Positions 1-7,916 of a stretch of 64,000 nucleotides of DNA are shown one piece after another; within the stretch, counting starts at the first letter, position 1, and the number at the start of each line of letters is the position of its first letter. This stretch comes from an uncultured Collinsella sp. (lineage in GTDB: Bacteria > Actinomycetota > Coriobacteriia > Coriobacteriales > Coriobacteriaceae), in NCBI GenBank assembly GCA_959599095.1, contig CAUGGC010000002.1, positions 65,737 to 129,736 of the forward strand. Direction: 5' to 3'. The position numbers and the translations under genes were made by a program. A model generated the notes under the pieces. That model saw only the letters and a list, made by a program, of their open reading frames with translations. It had not been told where the DNA came from and did not search any database.

Positions 1-2161
1 CCATGCAGGAGGCGTTGTGCATCTCCTCGCGGGCGTGCGGGTCCTTGGCGCCGTTCGTGAAGCTGGAGGGCAGGTTCTCAAAGACGAGCTTGGCAGCGCG
101 CTCGGAGAGGCCCTTGGTGTAGTCGGAAGCCATGATGGAGACGTAGGACTCGATGGCGTGGGTCATGACGTCGATGCCGGAGGCAGCGGTCAGGCCGCGC
201 GGGGCGGTCATGCAGTTGTCGGCGTCGACGATAGCCATGTTGGGGAGCAGCGCGTAGTCGGCGAGCGGCCACTTGATGCCGGTCTCCTTGTCGGTGATGA
301 TGGCGAACGGCGTGCACTCGGAGCCGGTACCCGAGGAGGTCGGGACGGCGACGAAGTAGGCCTTCTTGCCCATCTCGGGGAAGGTGAAGATACGCTTGCG
401 GATGTCCATGAAGTCCATGGCCATGTCCTCAAACTTGCACTCGGGGTGCTCGTACATCATCCACATGATCTTGCCGGCGTCCATAGCGGAGCCACCGCCG
501 ACGGCGATAATGACGTCCGGCTCAAAGAGAGCCATCTGCTTGGCGCCGCGACGTGCGCACTGCAGCGACGGATCGGGCTCGACGTCGTAGAAGCAGTCGT
601 GGGCGATGCCCATCTCGTCGAGCTTGGCCTCGATGGCGCGGGTGTTGCCATTCTTGAAGAGGAACTGGTCGGTAACGATGAAGGCGCGCTTCTTGCCCAT
701 GACGTTGCCCAGCTCGTCGAGGGCGACGGGCGTGGAACCCTTCTTGAAGTAGACCTTCTCGGGAGCGCGGAACCACAGCATGTTCTCACGGCGCTCGGCC
801 ACAGTCTTAACGTTGATCAAGTGCTTCACCCCAACGTTCTCGGAGACGGAGTTGCCGCCCCAGGAGCCGCAGCCCAGGGTCAGAGACGGCTTCATGCCAA
901 AGTTGTACAGGTCACCGATGCCACCGTGCGAGGACGGGGTGTTGATGACGATGCGGCAGGCCTTCATGACGTGCTCGAACAGGCTGATCTTCTCGGCCTG
1001 GGCGGGGTGCACGTACAGAGAGGCGGTGTGGCCCGGGCCACCGGCGAGCACCAGGTGCTCGGCCTTGTCGACGGCCTCCTGGAAGTCCTTGGCGTGGTAC
1101 ATGGCCAAGACCGGGGAGAGCTTCTCGTGGGAGAACTCCTCCTTGGCGGGGTCGGTTGAGGTGACCTCGGCGATCAGGATCTTGGTCTTGGCGGGAACCT
1201 CGATGCCGGCGAGCTCGGCGATCTTGGCAGCGGCCATGCCGGGGATGCGGTGATCGAGAGCGCCGTTCTTGAACATGGCGGCACGCAGGGCCTCCATCTC
1301 GGCACCCTGCTTGACGAAGTAGCAGCCGCGCTTCTGGAACTCGGCCTTAACCTGGTCATAGATGCTGTCGATGACAGTCACGGACTGCTCGGAAGCGCAG
1401 ATCATGCCGTTGTCGAAGGTCTTGGAGTGGATGATGGAGTTGACGGCGAGCAGCACGTCGGCGGTGTCGTCGATGACGACCGGGGTGTTACCGGCGCCAA
1501 CGCCCAGGGCGGGCTTGCCCGAGGAGTAAGCGGCCTTGACCATGCCCGGGCCACCGGTGGCGAGGATGATGTCGACGTCGCGCATGACCATGTTGGTCAG
1601 CTCGATGGAGGGGACATCGACCCAGCCGATGATGCCCTCGGGGGCGCCGGCCTTGACGGCGGCGTCAAGCACGAGCTTGGCGGCGGCGATGGTGCACTTG
1701 GCGGCAGCCGGGTGCGGGGAGATGATGATGGCGTTGCGGGTCTTCAGGCAGATCAGCGTCTTGAAGATCGCGGTGGAGGTGGGGTTGGTCGTCGGGATGA
1801 CGGCGCCCACGATGCCGATAGGCTCGGCGATCTTGGTGATGCCGTAAGCCTCGTCGCGCTCCAGGACACCACAGGTCTTGGTGTTCTTGTAAGCGTTATA
1901 GATGTACTCTGCGGCGTAGTGGTTCTTGATGACCTTGTCCTCAAGAACGCCGCGGCCGGTCTCCTCGATGGCCATCTTCGCCAACGGGATACGAGCCTTG
2001 TTGGCGGCCATGGCGGCCTCATAGAAGATCTTGTCGACCTGCTCCTGCGTGTACGTAGCAAAAAGCGCCTGGGCCTCTCGCATCTGCGCGAGCTTAGCCT
2101 CAAGCGCCTCTACGTTGTCCACAATTGCGGGAGTAGTGTTTTCCGGTGACTTTTTCACCAT
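1..2161 (-). CDS. adhE: Bifunctional acetaldehyde-CoA/alcohol dehydrogenase AdhE, 3' end beyond window
   Basis: AdhE reduces acetyl-CoA to acetaldehyde and then ethanol using NADH, regenerating NAD+ in fermentation; it forms cytosolic filaments (spirosomes). Reading the minus strand from an ATG at 2161, 720 codons stay open to the window edge. The N-terminal aldehyde dehydrogenase half carries KTFDNGMICASEQ with the presumed catalytic Cys near residue 255. The last visible residues, EMHNASCM, match the iron-binding alcohol dehydrogenase half (family motif EKMHNAATIAGMAF). Full-length homologues have about 870 residues, so roughly 150 are missing off the left edge. A clear Shine-Dalgarno AAGGAG lies 7 bases before the ATG. 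The gene stands alone, with an extended -10 (TGCTATCAT) and an upstream palindrome at 2255-2282. Confidence 0.95.
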   Translation of the reverse strand, partial: MVKKSPENTTPAIVDNVEALEAKLAQMREAQALFATYTQEQVDKIFYEAAMAANKARIPLAKMAIEETGRGVLEDKVIKNHYAAEYIYNAYKNTKTCGVLERDEAYGITKIAEPIGIVGAVIPTTNPTSTAIFKTLICLKTRNAIIISPHPAAAKCTIAAAKLVLDAAVKAGAPEGIIGWVDVPSIELTNMVMRDVDIILATGGPGMVKAAYSSGKPALGVGAGNTPVVIDDTADVLLAVNSIIHSKTFDNGMICASEQSVTVIDSIYDQVKAEFQKRGCYFVKQGAEMEALRAAMFKNGALDHRIPGMAAAKIAELAGIEVPAKTKILIAEVTSTDPAKEEFSHEKLSPVLAMYHAKDFQEAVDKAEHLVLAGGPGHTASLYVHPAQAEKISLFEHVMKACRIVINTPSSHGGIGDLYNFGMKPSLTLGCGSWGGNSVSENVGVKHLINVKTVAERRENMLWFRAPEKVYFKKGSTPVALDELGNVMGKKRAFIVTDQFLFKNGNTRAIEAKLDEMGIAHDCFYDVEPDPSLQCARRGAKQMALFEPDVIIAVGGGSAMDAGKIMWMMYEHPECKFEDMAMDFMDIRKRIFTFPEMGKKAYFVAVPTSSGTGSECTPFAIITDKETGIKWPLADYALLPNMAIVDADNCMTAPRGLTAASGIDVMTHAIESYVSIMASDYTKGLSERAAKLVFENLPSSFTNGAKDPHAREEMHNASCM

Positions 2162-2254
2162 TTGTGTCTCCTTGCGATCGGAGATTTACCCTACGCCTTG
2201 CATGATAGCAAGAAATTATTCGGCGAACGGTAAGATTCCTCTAAAAGGCACACT

Positions 2255-2282
2255 AAAACGCTTCAATTAAATGAAGCGTTTT
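2255..2282. promoter_or_regulatory. Palindrome upstream of adhE (11-bp perfect arms)
   Basis: AAAACGCTTCA at 2255-2265 is the exact reverse complement of TGAAGCGTTTT at 2272-2282, with a six-base A+T loop. It lies about 100 bp upstream of the adhE start codon and some 60 bp upstream of its likely -10. It could be an operator for a regulator of adhE or a weak bidirectional terminator. It does not match the usual Rex operator (TTGTGA-N8-TCACAA type), so the regulator is unknown. Confidence 0.5.
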
Positions 2283-2314
2283 AACTAAAACTATCTGCCT
2301 GCTGCATCGCCCTG

Positions 2315-2559
2315 CTCATTGGGGACAGACTCTCATGAGTATTTCAATGGGAAAACGGGACATCTGTTTGATAATCGCTATTCGCGGGTCGCGGTTGAGT
2401 CGGACACACAGGCGGTGCAGCTACTCGATTACATCCATTTCAATCCCGTGTAAGGTGCGTCCGACTCGCTCGAGGCGTACCGTTAGTTACAAGGCATACC
2501 AGCTGGGCTATGATCCCTTTGACATCTGCAAACCCTCATATAAGTCTGTCCCCAATGAG
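2315..2559 (+). pseudogene. Remnant of a REP-associated tyrosine (Y1) transposase between inverted repeats
   Basis: From 2340 the plus strand reads YFNGKTGHLFDNRYSR and then LLDYIHFNPV (2424-2450) before a stop. This follows the core of the IS200-like/RAYT transposase family (typical GHLFQGRY and YIHLNPVRAG). A second matching piece, SYKAY (2485-2499), occurs in another frame, so the copy is frame-disrupted and deleted. The fragment is bracketed by a perfect 17-bp inverted repeat, CTCATTGGGGACAGACT at 2315-2331 and its reverse complement at 2543-2559. The nucleophilic tyrosine region and the N-terminal HUH motif are absent. It is a non-functional remnant of about 245 bp in the adhE-rpmB gap. 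Confidence 0.7.
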
Positions 2560-2562
2560 TGC

Positions 2563-2595
2563 AAAAAGGCGCCCTCCGTAGGGGAGGGCGCCTTT
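2563..2595 (-). terminator. Intrinsic terminator downstream of rpmB
   Basis: GGCGCCCTCC and GGAGGGCGCC form a strong hairpin; read on the minus strand it is followed by TTTTT. It lies about 70 bp downstream of the rpmB stop codon and suits that transcript. Confidence 0.8.
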
Positions 2596-2663
2596 GGTAA
2601 GTTCTATATGAACGCGAGGTCTTTGACCCGGAGAGTCCGAGGTACTTGTTGGTAAGACCTTAT

Positions 2664-2852
2664 TTACGAGCGCGCAACCTTGCCGGACTTGAGGCAGGTG
2701 GAGCAAACGTTCATCTTGCGACGGTGACCATCGACGACGACGTAAACGCGCTGGATGTTGGGGCGGAACTTACGGTTGGTGACGCGGTGAGAGTGGCTGA
2801 TGGAGCGACCGGCAACGGGGTGCTTACCGCAAACTTCGCAAACTTTGGACAT
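2664..2852 (-). CDS. rpmB: 50S ribosomal protein L28
   Basis: Structural protein of the large ribosomal subunit. The 62-residue product begins MSKVCEVCGKHPVAGRSISH and has the two CxxC pairs (CEVC near the N-terminus and CSTC near the C-terminus) of the zinc-binding form of L28. The start is fixed by AAGGAGGG about 8 bases upstream; an in-frame ATG 48 bases further up lacks one. It is monocistronic on the minus strand, with a terminator downstream and an extended -10 promoter upstream. Confidence 0.95.
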   Translation of the reverse strand: MSKVCEVCGKHPVAGRSISHSHRVTNRKFRPNIQRVYVVVDGHRRKMNVCSTCLKSGKVARS

Positions 2853-2906
2853 AACTGACCCTCCTTGGGCGACAAACGAACATGTCGCGTTAACAAACAA
2901 GCCTGA

Positions 2907-2915
2907 ACTATAGCA
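2907..2915 (-). promoter_or_regulatory. Extended -10 promoter of rpmB
   Basis: The minus strand reads TGCTATAGT, a TGn-TATAGT extended -10, about 60 bases before the rpmB start codon. No good -35 is seen, which is common for extended -10 promoters. The same nine bases occur before rpsT (15594-15602). Confidence 0.55.
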
Positions 2916-3165
2916 CAGAAGTCGCTCCCTGTGCGCAATCTACACAGAGATATTCCTCTTTTGGCGATAGTGCTCACGCCACGGCCCTGGACGTAGATCC
3001 GATTTGCGTGCAGCAGAGGGGATTATGCCAGCTCGTGCGTGCGTTTTCAAGCTCGTCCCACAAATATATAGGTTTATTGAGCTTTGGGCTCCGTTTACGG
3101 ATTGCTCTGTATTTATGCTCGCAATTAAGCTCGAGGTTGGCTACACTATCCCATGACCATTAAAG

Positions 3166-3263
3166 GGGTACGAGATACCCACATGGAATTACATAGCTGC
3201 CCAAAGAGCAGCCCTTCCTGTGGGTGTCTGGTCCGCTTTAAGCGATCGGGCATCTATTTTTTT
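3166..3263 (+). promoter_or_regulatory. Attenuator-like leader of the pyr operon
   Basis: Three mutually exclusive pairings can be drawn. A 5' hairpin GGGTA-CGAGA-TACCC (3166-3180) and a pairing of ACCCACA (3177-3183) with TGTGGGT (3219-3225) compete for ACCC. That second pairing in turn takes bases from the left arm of a terminator hairpin starting at 3223. This is the anti-antiterminator, antiterminator, terminator order known from PyrR-controlled operons, where PyrR with UMP stabilises the first hairpin. The sequence does not closely match the Bacillus PyrR binding loop, so binding is inferred from the architecture and from pyrR being the first gene. A weak -10 (TACACT) is visible near 3142. 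Confidence 0.6.
3223..3263 (+). terminator. Intrinsic terminator (attenuator) in the pyr leader
   Basis: GGTGTCTGGT pairs with ATCGGGCATC through Watson-Crick and G-U pairs, then CGCTT pairs with AAGCG around a single-base apex (one bulged C), and the stem is followed by TATTTTTTT. It stands 40 bases before the pyrR start codon, so it would stop transcription before the operon. Confidence 0.7.
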
Positions 3264-3302
3264 GACTGTGTCAGCAGTCAAGACATGTGAGGAAGGAGAT
3301 CG

Positions 3303-3887
3303 ATGGGCACGACTTCCCCCAAGGCGGTCATCATGGACGAGACCGCCGTCAATCGAGCGATGACTCGCATCGCGCACGAGATTCTCGAGCGCAACGAGGG
3401 CTGTGAAGACCTCGCTCTGGTTGGCATCGTCACGCGCGGCGACCTTCTGGCAAAGAAGCTCGCCGAGGAGATCAAGGAGATCGAGGGCGTCGAAGTTCCG
3501 CTCGGCAGCCTGGACATCAGCTTCTACCGCGATGACTACGCTACCAATTTCGCTCCCGCGATCCACGCTACCAACATTCCCTTCAGCGTCGACGGCAAGC
3601 GCGTCGTGCTGGTGGACGACATCCTGTATACGGGCCGTACCATCCGCGCCGCTCTCGACGCCGTCATGGACCTGGGCCGTCCGAGCCGCATTGAGTTGGC
3701 AGTCCTCGTTGACCGCGGCCACCGCGAGCTCCCCATCTCGCCGGACTTTGTCGGCAAGAACGTTCCCTCGTCGCATGAGGAGAACGTGCATCTATATATG
3801 AAGGAAGTCGACGGCCACACCGCCGTCGAGATCAACGACGTCGCGCCGGGCTCCCACGTGGGTTCTGCGCCGCTGGGAGGTGAGTAG
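3303..3887 (+). CDS. pyrR: Bifunctional pyr operon attenuation protein / uracil phosphoribosyltransferase PyrR
   Basis: PyrR is a UMP-sensing RNA-binding regulator of pyrimidine operons and has weak uracil phosphoribosyltransferase activity. The 194-residue product has the phosphoribosyltransferase fold and the PRPP loop VVLVDDILYTGRT (about residues 101-113). It starts with ATG after a strong AGGAAGGAG. It is the first gene of pyrRBCKDF and lies just behind the attenuator it is expected to control. The C-terminus carries about 15 residues beyond the usual end of the family (roughly 180), ending GSAPLGGE. Confidence 0.95.
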   Translation: MGTTSPKAVIMDETAVNRAMTRIAHEILERNEGCEDLALVGIVTRGDLLAKKLAEEIKEIEGVEVPLGSLDISFYRDDYATNFAPAIHATNIPFSVDGKRVVLVDDILYTGRTIRAALDAVMDLGRPSRIELAVLVDRGHRELPISPDFVGKNVPSSHEENVHLYMKEVDGHTAVEINDVAPGSHVGSAPLGGE

Positions 3888-3891
3888 TACC

Positions 3892-4836
3892 GTGGCGTTC
3901 AACCATAAGCACCTGATCGACATTACCGAGTACTCCGAAGAGGATATCAAGCTCATCCTCGAGACCGCCAAGGCGTTCTCCGAGGTCAACGAGCGTGCGA
4001 TCAAGAAGGTCCCCACGCTCAAGGGCAAGACCATCGTCAACATGTTCAACGAGCCCTCGACGCGCACCCGCAGCTCCTTCGAACTCGCCGAGAAGCGTCT
4101 TTCGGCCGACAGCCTCAACTTTGGCGGCTCCTCGACCTCCACGGTCAAGGGTGAGAGCCTCGTCGACACCGTCGAGACCCTCAACGCCTACAAGATCGAC
4201 TGCATCGTCGTGCGCGATAAGCACGCCGGTGCTCCCTACATCGTCACGCAGAACTCGCCCGCGAGCGTCATCTGCGCCGGCGACGGCAAGCACAACCATC
4301 CCACGCAGGCCCTTCTCGACCTGTACACCATCTGGGAGCACAAGGGTGACTTCCACGGTCTGAAGGTCGCTGTCGTCGGCGACATCTCCCACTCCCGTGT
4401 CTGCGGCTCGCTGATCCCCGCGTTGAAGATCATGGGCTGCGAGACCTACGCCGTCGCCCCCGGCACGCTGCTGCCGCCGGCGCCCGAGGTCCTGGGCTGC
4501 GACCACGTGACGAGCGATCTCGATTCCGTCCTGCCCGAGCTGGACGTCGTCTACATGCTGCGCGTGCAGCAGGAGCGCCTCGAGGGTGCCCCGTTCCCGA
4601 CCATTCGCGAGTACCACAAGCTCTTCGGCCTGACCAAGGACCGCGAGAAGCTCATGAAGCCCGACGCGATCATCTGCCACCCGGGCCCCATCAACCGCGG
4701 TGTCGAGTTCGACTCCTATATGGCCGACCACCCGCAACGCTCCGTCATCCTGGAGCAGGTCTACGCCGGTATCTGCGTGCGTATGGCTATCCTGTATCTG
4801 CTGCTTGGAGGTGCCGATAATGGCCTTGCTTCTTAA
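3892..4836 (+). CDS. pyrB: Aspartate carbamoyltransferase catalytic subunit
   Basis: Condenses carbamoyl phosphate and aspartate to carbamoyl aspartate in UMP synthesis. The 314-residue product shows the carbamoyl-phosphate signature FNEPSTRTRSSFELAE and the HPTQALLDLYTI motif. GTG at 3892 is preferred because GGGAGG lies 11 bases upstream; a GTG at 3880 is in frame but overlaps that site and pyrR. It follows pyrR by 4 bases and overlaps pyrC by 17. No regulatory-subunit gene (pyrI) is present, as expected when PyrR controls the operon. Confidence 0.95.
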   Translation: MAFNHKHLIDITEYSEEDIKLILETAKAFSEVNERAIKKVPTLKGKTIVNMFNEPSTRTRSSFELAEKRLSADSLNFGGSSTSTVKGESLVDTVETLNAYKIDCIVVRDKHAGAPYIVTQNSPASVICAGDGKHNHPTQALLDLYTIWEHKGDFHGLKVAVVGDISHSRVCGSLIPALKIMGCETYAVAPGTLLPPAPEVLGCDHVTSDLDSVLPELDVVYMLRVQQERLEGAPFPTIREYHKLFGLTKDREKLMKPDAIICHPGPINRGVEFDSYMADHPQRSVILEQVYAGICVRMAILYLLLGGADNGLAS

Positions 4837-6109
4837 GAATGCCCACGTCGTCGACCCGTCCGTCGAGCTTGACGGTGTCGTTGACGTCCTGATTGACGGC
4901 GACAAGATCGCCGAGGTCGGCGAGAATCTCGCCGTCGAGGGAGCCGAGGTCCGCGACCTTTCCGGCAAGTACCTCGTCCCTGGCCTGGTGGATATGCACG
5001 TTCACCTTCGCGAGCCCGGCTACGAGGTCAAAGAGGACATCGAGAGCGGCACCCGCGCAGCTGCCAAGGGCGGCTTTACCGGCGTGTGCGCCATGCCCAA
5101 CACCGATCCCGTCACCGATAACGGCACCGTCGTGGAGTTCGTCAAGTCCCGCGCTGCCGAGGTCGGTCACTGCCGCGTCTATCCGTCGGGCGCCATGACC
5201 CGCGGTCTTAAGGGCGAGGCCATGTCCGAGATGGGCGATATGGTCGCCCACGGCGCCGTCGCCTTCACCGACGACGGTCGCGGCGTGCAGGGCGCGGGTA
5301 TGCTCCGTCGCTGCATGGACTACGGCAAGATGTTCGGCAAGGTCTTTATGAGCCATTGCCAGGACGAGGACCTGGTCGGCCACGGCCAGATCAACGAGGG
5401 CAAGGTCTCGACCCGTCTGGCTCTCGAGGGCTGGCCGGCTGCCGGCGAGGAGCTCCAGATCGCCCGCGACATCGAGATCGCCAAGCTGACCGGTGCCAAG
5501 CTGCACATCCAGCACATCTCCACCGCTCACGGTCTCGAGCTCGTGCGTGCCGGTAAGGCCGCTGGCGTCCAGGTGACCTGCGAGGCCACCCCGCACCACA
5601 TGTTTCTGACCGAGAACGACTTGGACGAGACCTACAACACCTCGCTCAAGGTCAATCCGCCGCTGCGCACCGAGGAGGATGCCGAGGCCATCCGTCAGGG
5701 CGTCATCGACGGCACCGTCGACGTTATCGTCACCGATCACGCTCCTCACACCCCGTGGGAGAAGGCCCGTGAGTTCGAGCTTGCGCCCTTTGGTATGATC
5801 GGCCTCGAGACCTCGCTGTCGCTCGTACTCACCGAGCTGGTCAACACGGGCAAGATGAGCATGGGCCGCATGGTCGAGCTCATGGCCATCAAGCCGCGTG
5901 AGATCCTGGGTCTCGACCAGGTTCAGGTCAAGGCGGGCTCCGTTGCCGACCTGACCGTGTTCGACGCGTCCGCCACCTGGACGGTTGGCGAGGACGGTTA
6001 CGAGTCGCGCGCCGAGAACTCCGGTTTTGCCGGCCGCACGCTCACCGGTCGTGCCACCGATGTGTTTGTCGGCGGTAAGCAGACGCTTGCCGACGGCTGC
6101 ATCTGCTAG
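4820..6109 (+). CDS. pyrC: Dihydroorotase
   Basis: Cyclises carbamoyl aspartate to dihydroorotate; zinc-dependent amidohydrolase of the class I type. The 429-residue product has the metal motif DMHVHLREPG, the HCQDEDL and HISTAHG histidines, and VTDHAPHT with the catalytic Asp. ATG at 4820 is preceded by TTGGAGG, and open sequence further upstream lies inside pyrB. It overlaps the end of pyrB, suggesting translational coupling. About 90 bp with a G+C-rich hairpin (GCGCGGC with its complement near 6130-6155) separates it from pyrK. Confidence 0.95.
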   Translation: MALLLKNAHVVDPSVELDGVVDVLIDGDKIAEVGENLAVEGAEVRDLSGKYLVPGLVDMHVHLREPGYEVKEDIESGTRAAAKGGFTGVCAMPNTDPVTDNGTVVEFVKSRAAEVGHCRVYPSGAMTRGLKGEAMSEMGDMVAHGAVAFTDDGRGVQGAGMLRRCMDYGKMFGKVFMSHCQDEDLVGHGQINEGKVSTRLALEGWPAAGEELQIARDIEIAKLTGAKLHIQHISTAHGLELVRAGKAAGVQVTCEATPHHMFLTENDLDETYNTSLKVNPPLRTEEDAEAIRQGVIDGTVDVIVTDHAPHTPWEKAREFELAPFGMIGLETSLSLVLTELVNTGKMSMGRMVELMAIKPREILGLDQVQVKAGSVADLTVFDASATWTVGEDGYESRAENSGFAGRTLTGRATDVFVGGKQTLADGCIC

Positions 6110-6201
6110 CATAGCCTTATCGCTTTTGTGCGCGGCGCCCTTGCGGTGCCGCGCTTTCTGTTCGTTTGGACCATGCAACCGCATGGGGGATTGGAGCGTC
6201 T

Positions 6202-6993
6202 ATGCCCACACCTTCCACTGCACGCATGCACGACTTCGAGGTCGTCTCGAACCGGGAGATTGCCGACGGCATCTTCTCGCTCGTCATCTCGGCCCCCAAG
6301 CTTGCAAGTGCGCTCAAGCCCGGTCAGTTTGTGAACATCGCCGTACCCGGCGATGCGTCCTCGCTGCTTCGCGTGCCCCTGAGCTACTACCGCGCCGACG
6401 CCGAGGCTGGCACCGTCGAGCTGTGGTACGCCGTCGTGGGCGACGATACCCGTCGTTTGTCCCAGATGGGCCCTGGCTCCACCTCTAACCTGCTGGGCCC
6501 CTGTGGCCGTGGCTGGATGGTACCCGAGGGCACCAGGAAGGCCCTGCTCGTCGCCGGTGGCATCGGTGTTCCGCCCGTGCTGTGCCTTGCCGACAAGCTT
6601 GCCGAGCAGGGTGTAGCCGTCGACGTGTGCCTGGGCTTTGGCACCGCGTCCAAGGCCGTGGGCGTCGATGAGTTCCGCGCGCTGTGCGATACGGTTAACG
6701 TGTGCACCGATGATGGCACGCTGGGCACGCACGGTTTTTGCACCGACCCGGCAGCCGAGCTGCTCGGCGAGGGCGGCTACGACTATGTGGCCAGCTGCGG
6801 CCCCGCTGTCATGATGAAGAAAGTCGCCGCCGCTGCCGCCGAGGCCGGTGCGTACTGCGAGGTGTCGCTTGAGCGCATGATGAGCTGTGGCTTTGGCGCC
6901 TGCAACACCTGCAATGTCGAGACGGTCGACGGTATGAAAGGTGCTTGCATGTGCGGCCCCGTGTTCGATGCTTCCAAGGTGGTGGTCTTCTAG
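6202..6993 (+). CDS. pyrK: Dihydroorotate dehydrogenase B, electron-transfer subunit
   Basis: PyrK carries FAD and a [2Fe-2S] cluster and passes electrons from PyrD to NAD+. The 263-residue product has a ferredoxin-reductase-like FAD domain, a nucleotide-binding segment (LLVAGGIGVPP), and four clustered cysteines near residues 230-250 (CGFGACNTC, then GACMCG) for the cluster. ATG at 6202 follows GGAG at a good distance; a TTG at 6166 in the same frame lacks one. It sits directly before pyrD, its obligate partner. Confidence 0.93.
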   Translation: MPTPSTARMHDFEVVSNREIADGIFSLVISAPKLASALKPGQFVNIAVPGDASSLLRVPLSYYRADAEAGTVELWYAVVGDDTRRLSQMGPGSTSNLLGPCGRGWMVPEGTRKALLVAGGIGVPPVLCLADKLAEQGVAVDVCLGFGTASKAVGVDEFRALCDTVNVCTDDGTLGTHGFCTDPAAELLGEGGYDYVASCGPAVMMKKVAAAAAEAGAYCEVSLERMMSCGFGACNTCNVETVDGMKGACMCGPVFDASKVVVF

Positions 6994-7916
6994 TGGGTAC
7001 CGTGAACATGGCCGTCGATTTCGGCGGCGTCAAGATGCAGAACCCCATCAACACCGCAGCCGGTACCTTTGGCTACGGTTGGCAGTTCCAGAACTTCTTT
7101 GATGTTTCCCAGCTGGGCGCCATCACCACCAAGGGTTGCGCAGCTGAGCCCTGGCCCGGCAATCCCGCGCCCCGCATGGCCGAGATTCCCGGCGGTATGA
7201 TCAACTCCGTGGGCCTTCAGAACCCCGGCGTGGCTGCCTTTGCCCGCGAGTCCGGTCCGTGGCTCGAACAGCTGTCCAAGGACGGCTGCCAGGTCATCTG
7301 TCAGGTTGCCGGCCACTCCGTTGACGAGTTTGTCCGCGCGCTCGAGATGTATGCCGAGCTGTGCCCCTGGGCTGCCGGCTACGAGATCAACGTGAGCTGC
7401 CCTAATATCGCCGCCGGCGGTGCCGCCATGGGCTCTACGCCCGAGGGCGCCTCATCCGTTATGGCTGCCTGCCGCAAGGTGACCGATAAGCCGCTGTTCG
7501 TGAAGATGGCGCCGGTCAACGTCGCCGAGATTGCCAAGGCCCTCGAGGCTGCCGGCGCCGACGGCCTTTCGGTCATCAACTCCATTCAGGGCATGGCCAT
7601 CGACGTCCATACCCGCAAGTCCCGCGTGGCCAAGCCCAAGGGCGGCCTTTCGGGCCCGCTGTGCCACCACATCGCCGTGCGCATGGTCTGGGAGGTTGCC
7701 CAGGCCGTCGATATCCCCATCAACGGCGTCGGCGGTGTCATGACCGGCGAGGATGCGGCCGAGTTTATCCTGGCCGGCGCCACCTGCGTGTCGGTCGGCA
7801 TGGCCAACTTCGTCGATCCGTGCGCTTCGCTCAAGATCGCGCATGAGCTCGAGGCCTGGGCTGAGTCCCAGGGCGTGAAGGACATCAACGAACTGGTAGG
7901 TGCTTTCGAATGCTAG
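6993..7916 (+). CDS. pyrD: Dihydroorotate dehydrogenase B, catalytic subunit
   Basis: FMN enzyme that oxidises dihydroorotate to orotate, type 1B (NAD+-linked through PyrK). The protein of about 307 residues has GVKMQNPINTAAGTFGYG near the N-terminus, EINVSCPN with the cysteine base of class 1 enzymes, and the FMN phosphate site INGVGGVMTGEDA. The start is uncertain: GTG at 6993 overlaps the last base of pyrK and has AAGGTGG upstream; GTG at 7002 and ATG at 7008 are alternatives. Its stop overlaps the pyrF start by 7 bases. Confidence 0.94.
   Translation: MGTVNMAVDFGGVKMQNPINTAAGTFGYGWQFQNFFDVSQLGAITTKGCAAEPWPGNPAPRMAEIPGGMINSVGLQNPGVAAFARESGPWLEQLSKDGCQVICQVAGHSVDEFVRALEMYAELCPWAAGYEINVSCPNIAAGGAAMGSTPEGASSVMAACRKVTDKPLFVKMAPVNVAEIAKALEAAGADGLSVINSIQGMAIDVHTRKSRVAKPKGGLSGPLCHHIAVRMVWEVAQAVDIPINGVGGVMTGEDAAEFILAGATCVSVGMANFVDPCASLKIAHELEAWAESQGVKDINELVGAFEC

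Noticed and set aside
17..1159. A plus-strand open frame of 380 codons over adhE
   Set aside because: The minus strand encodes clear AdhE motifs; the plus-strand product resembles no protein family.
3166..3263. pyr leader considered as a T-box riboswitch
   Set aside because: No T-box sequence (AGGGTGGNACCGCG) or specifier-loop arrangement is present, and the downstream genes are pyrimidine genes led by pyrR.
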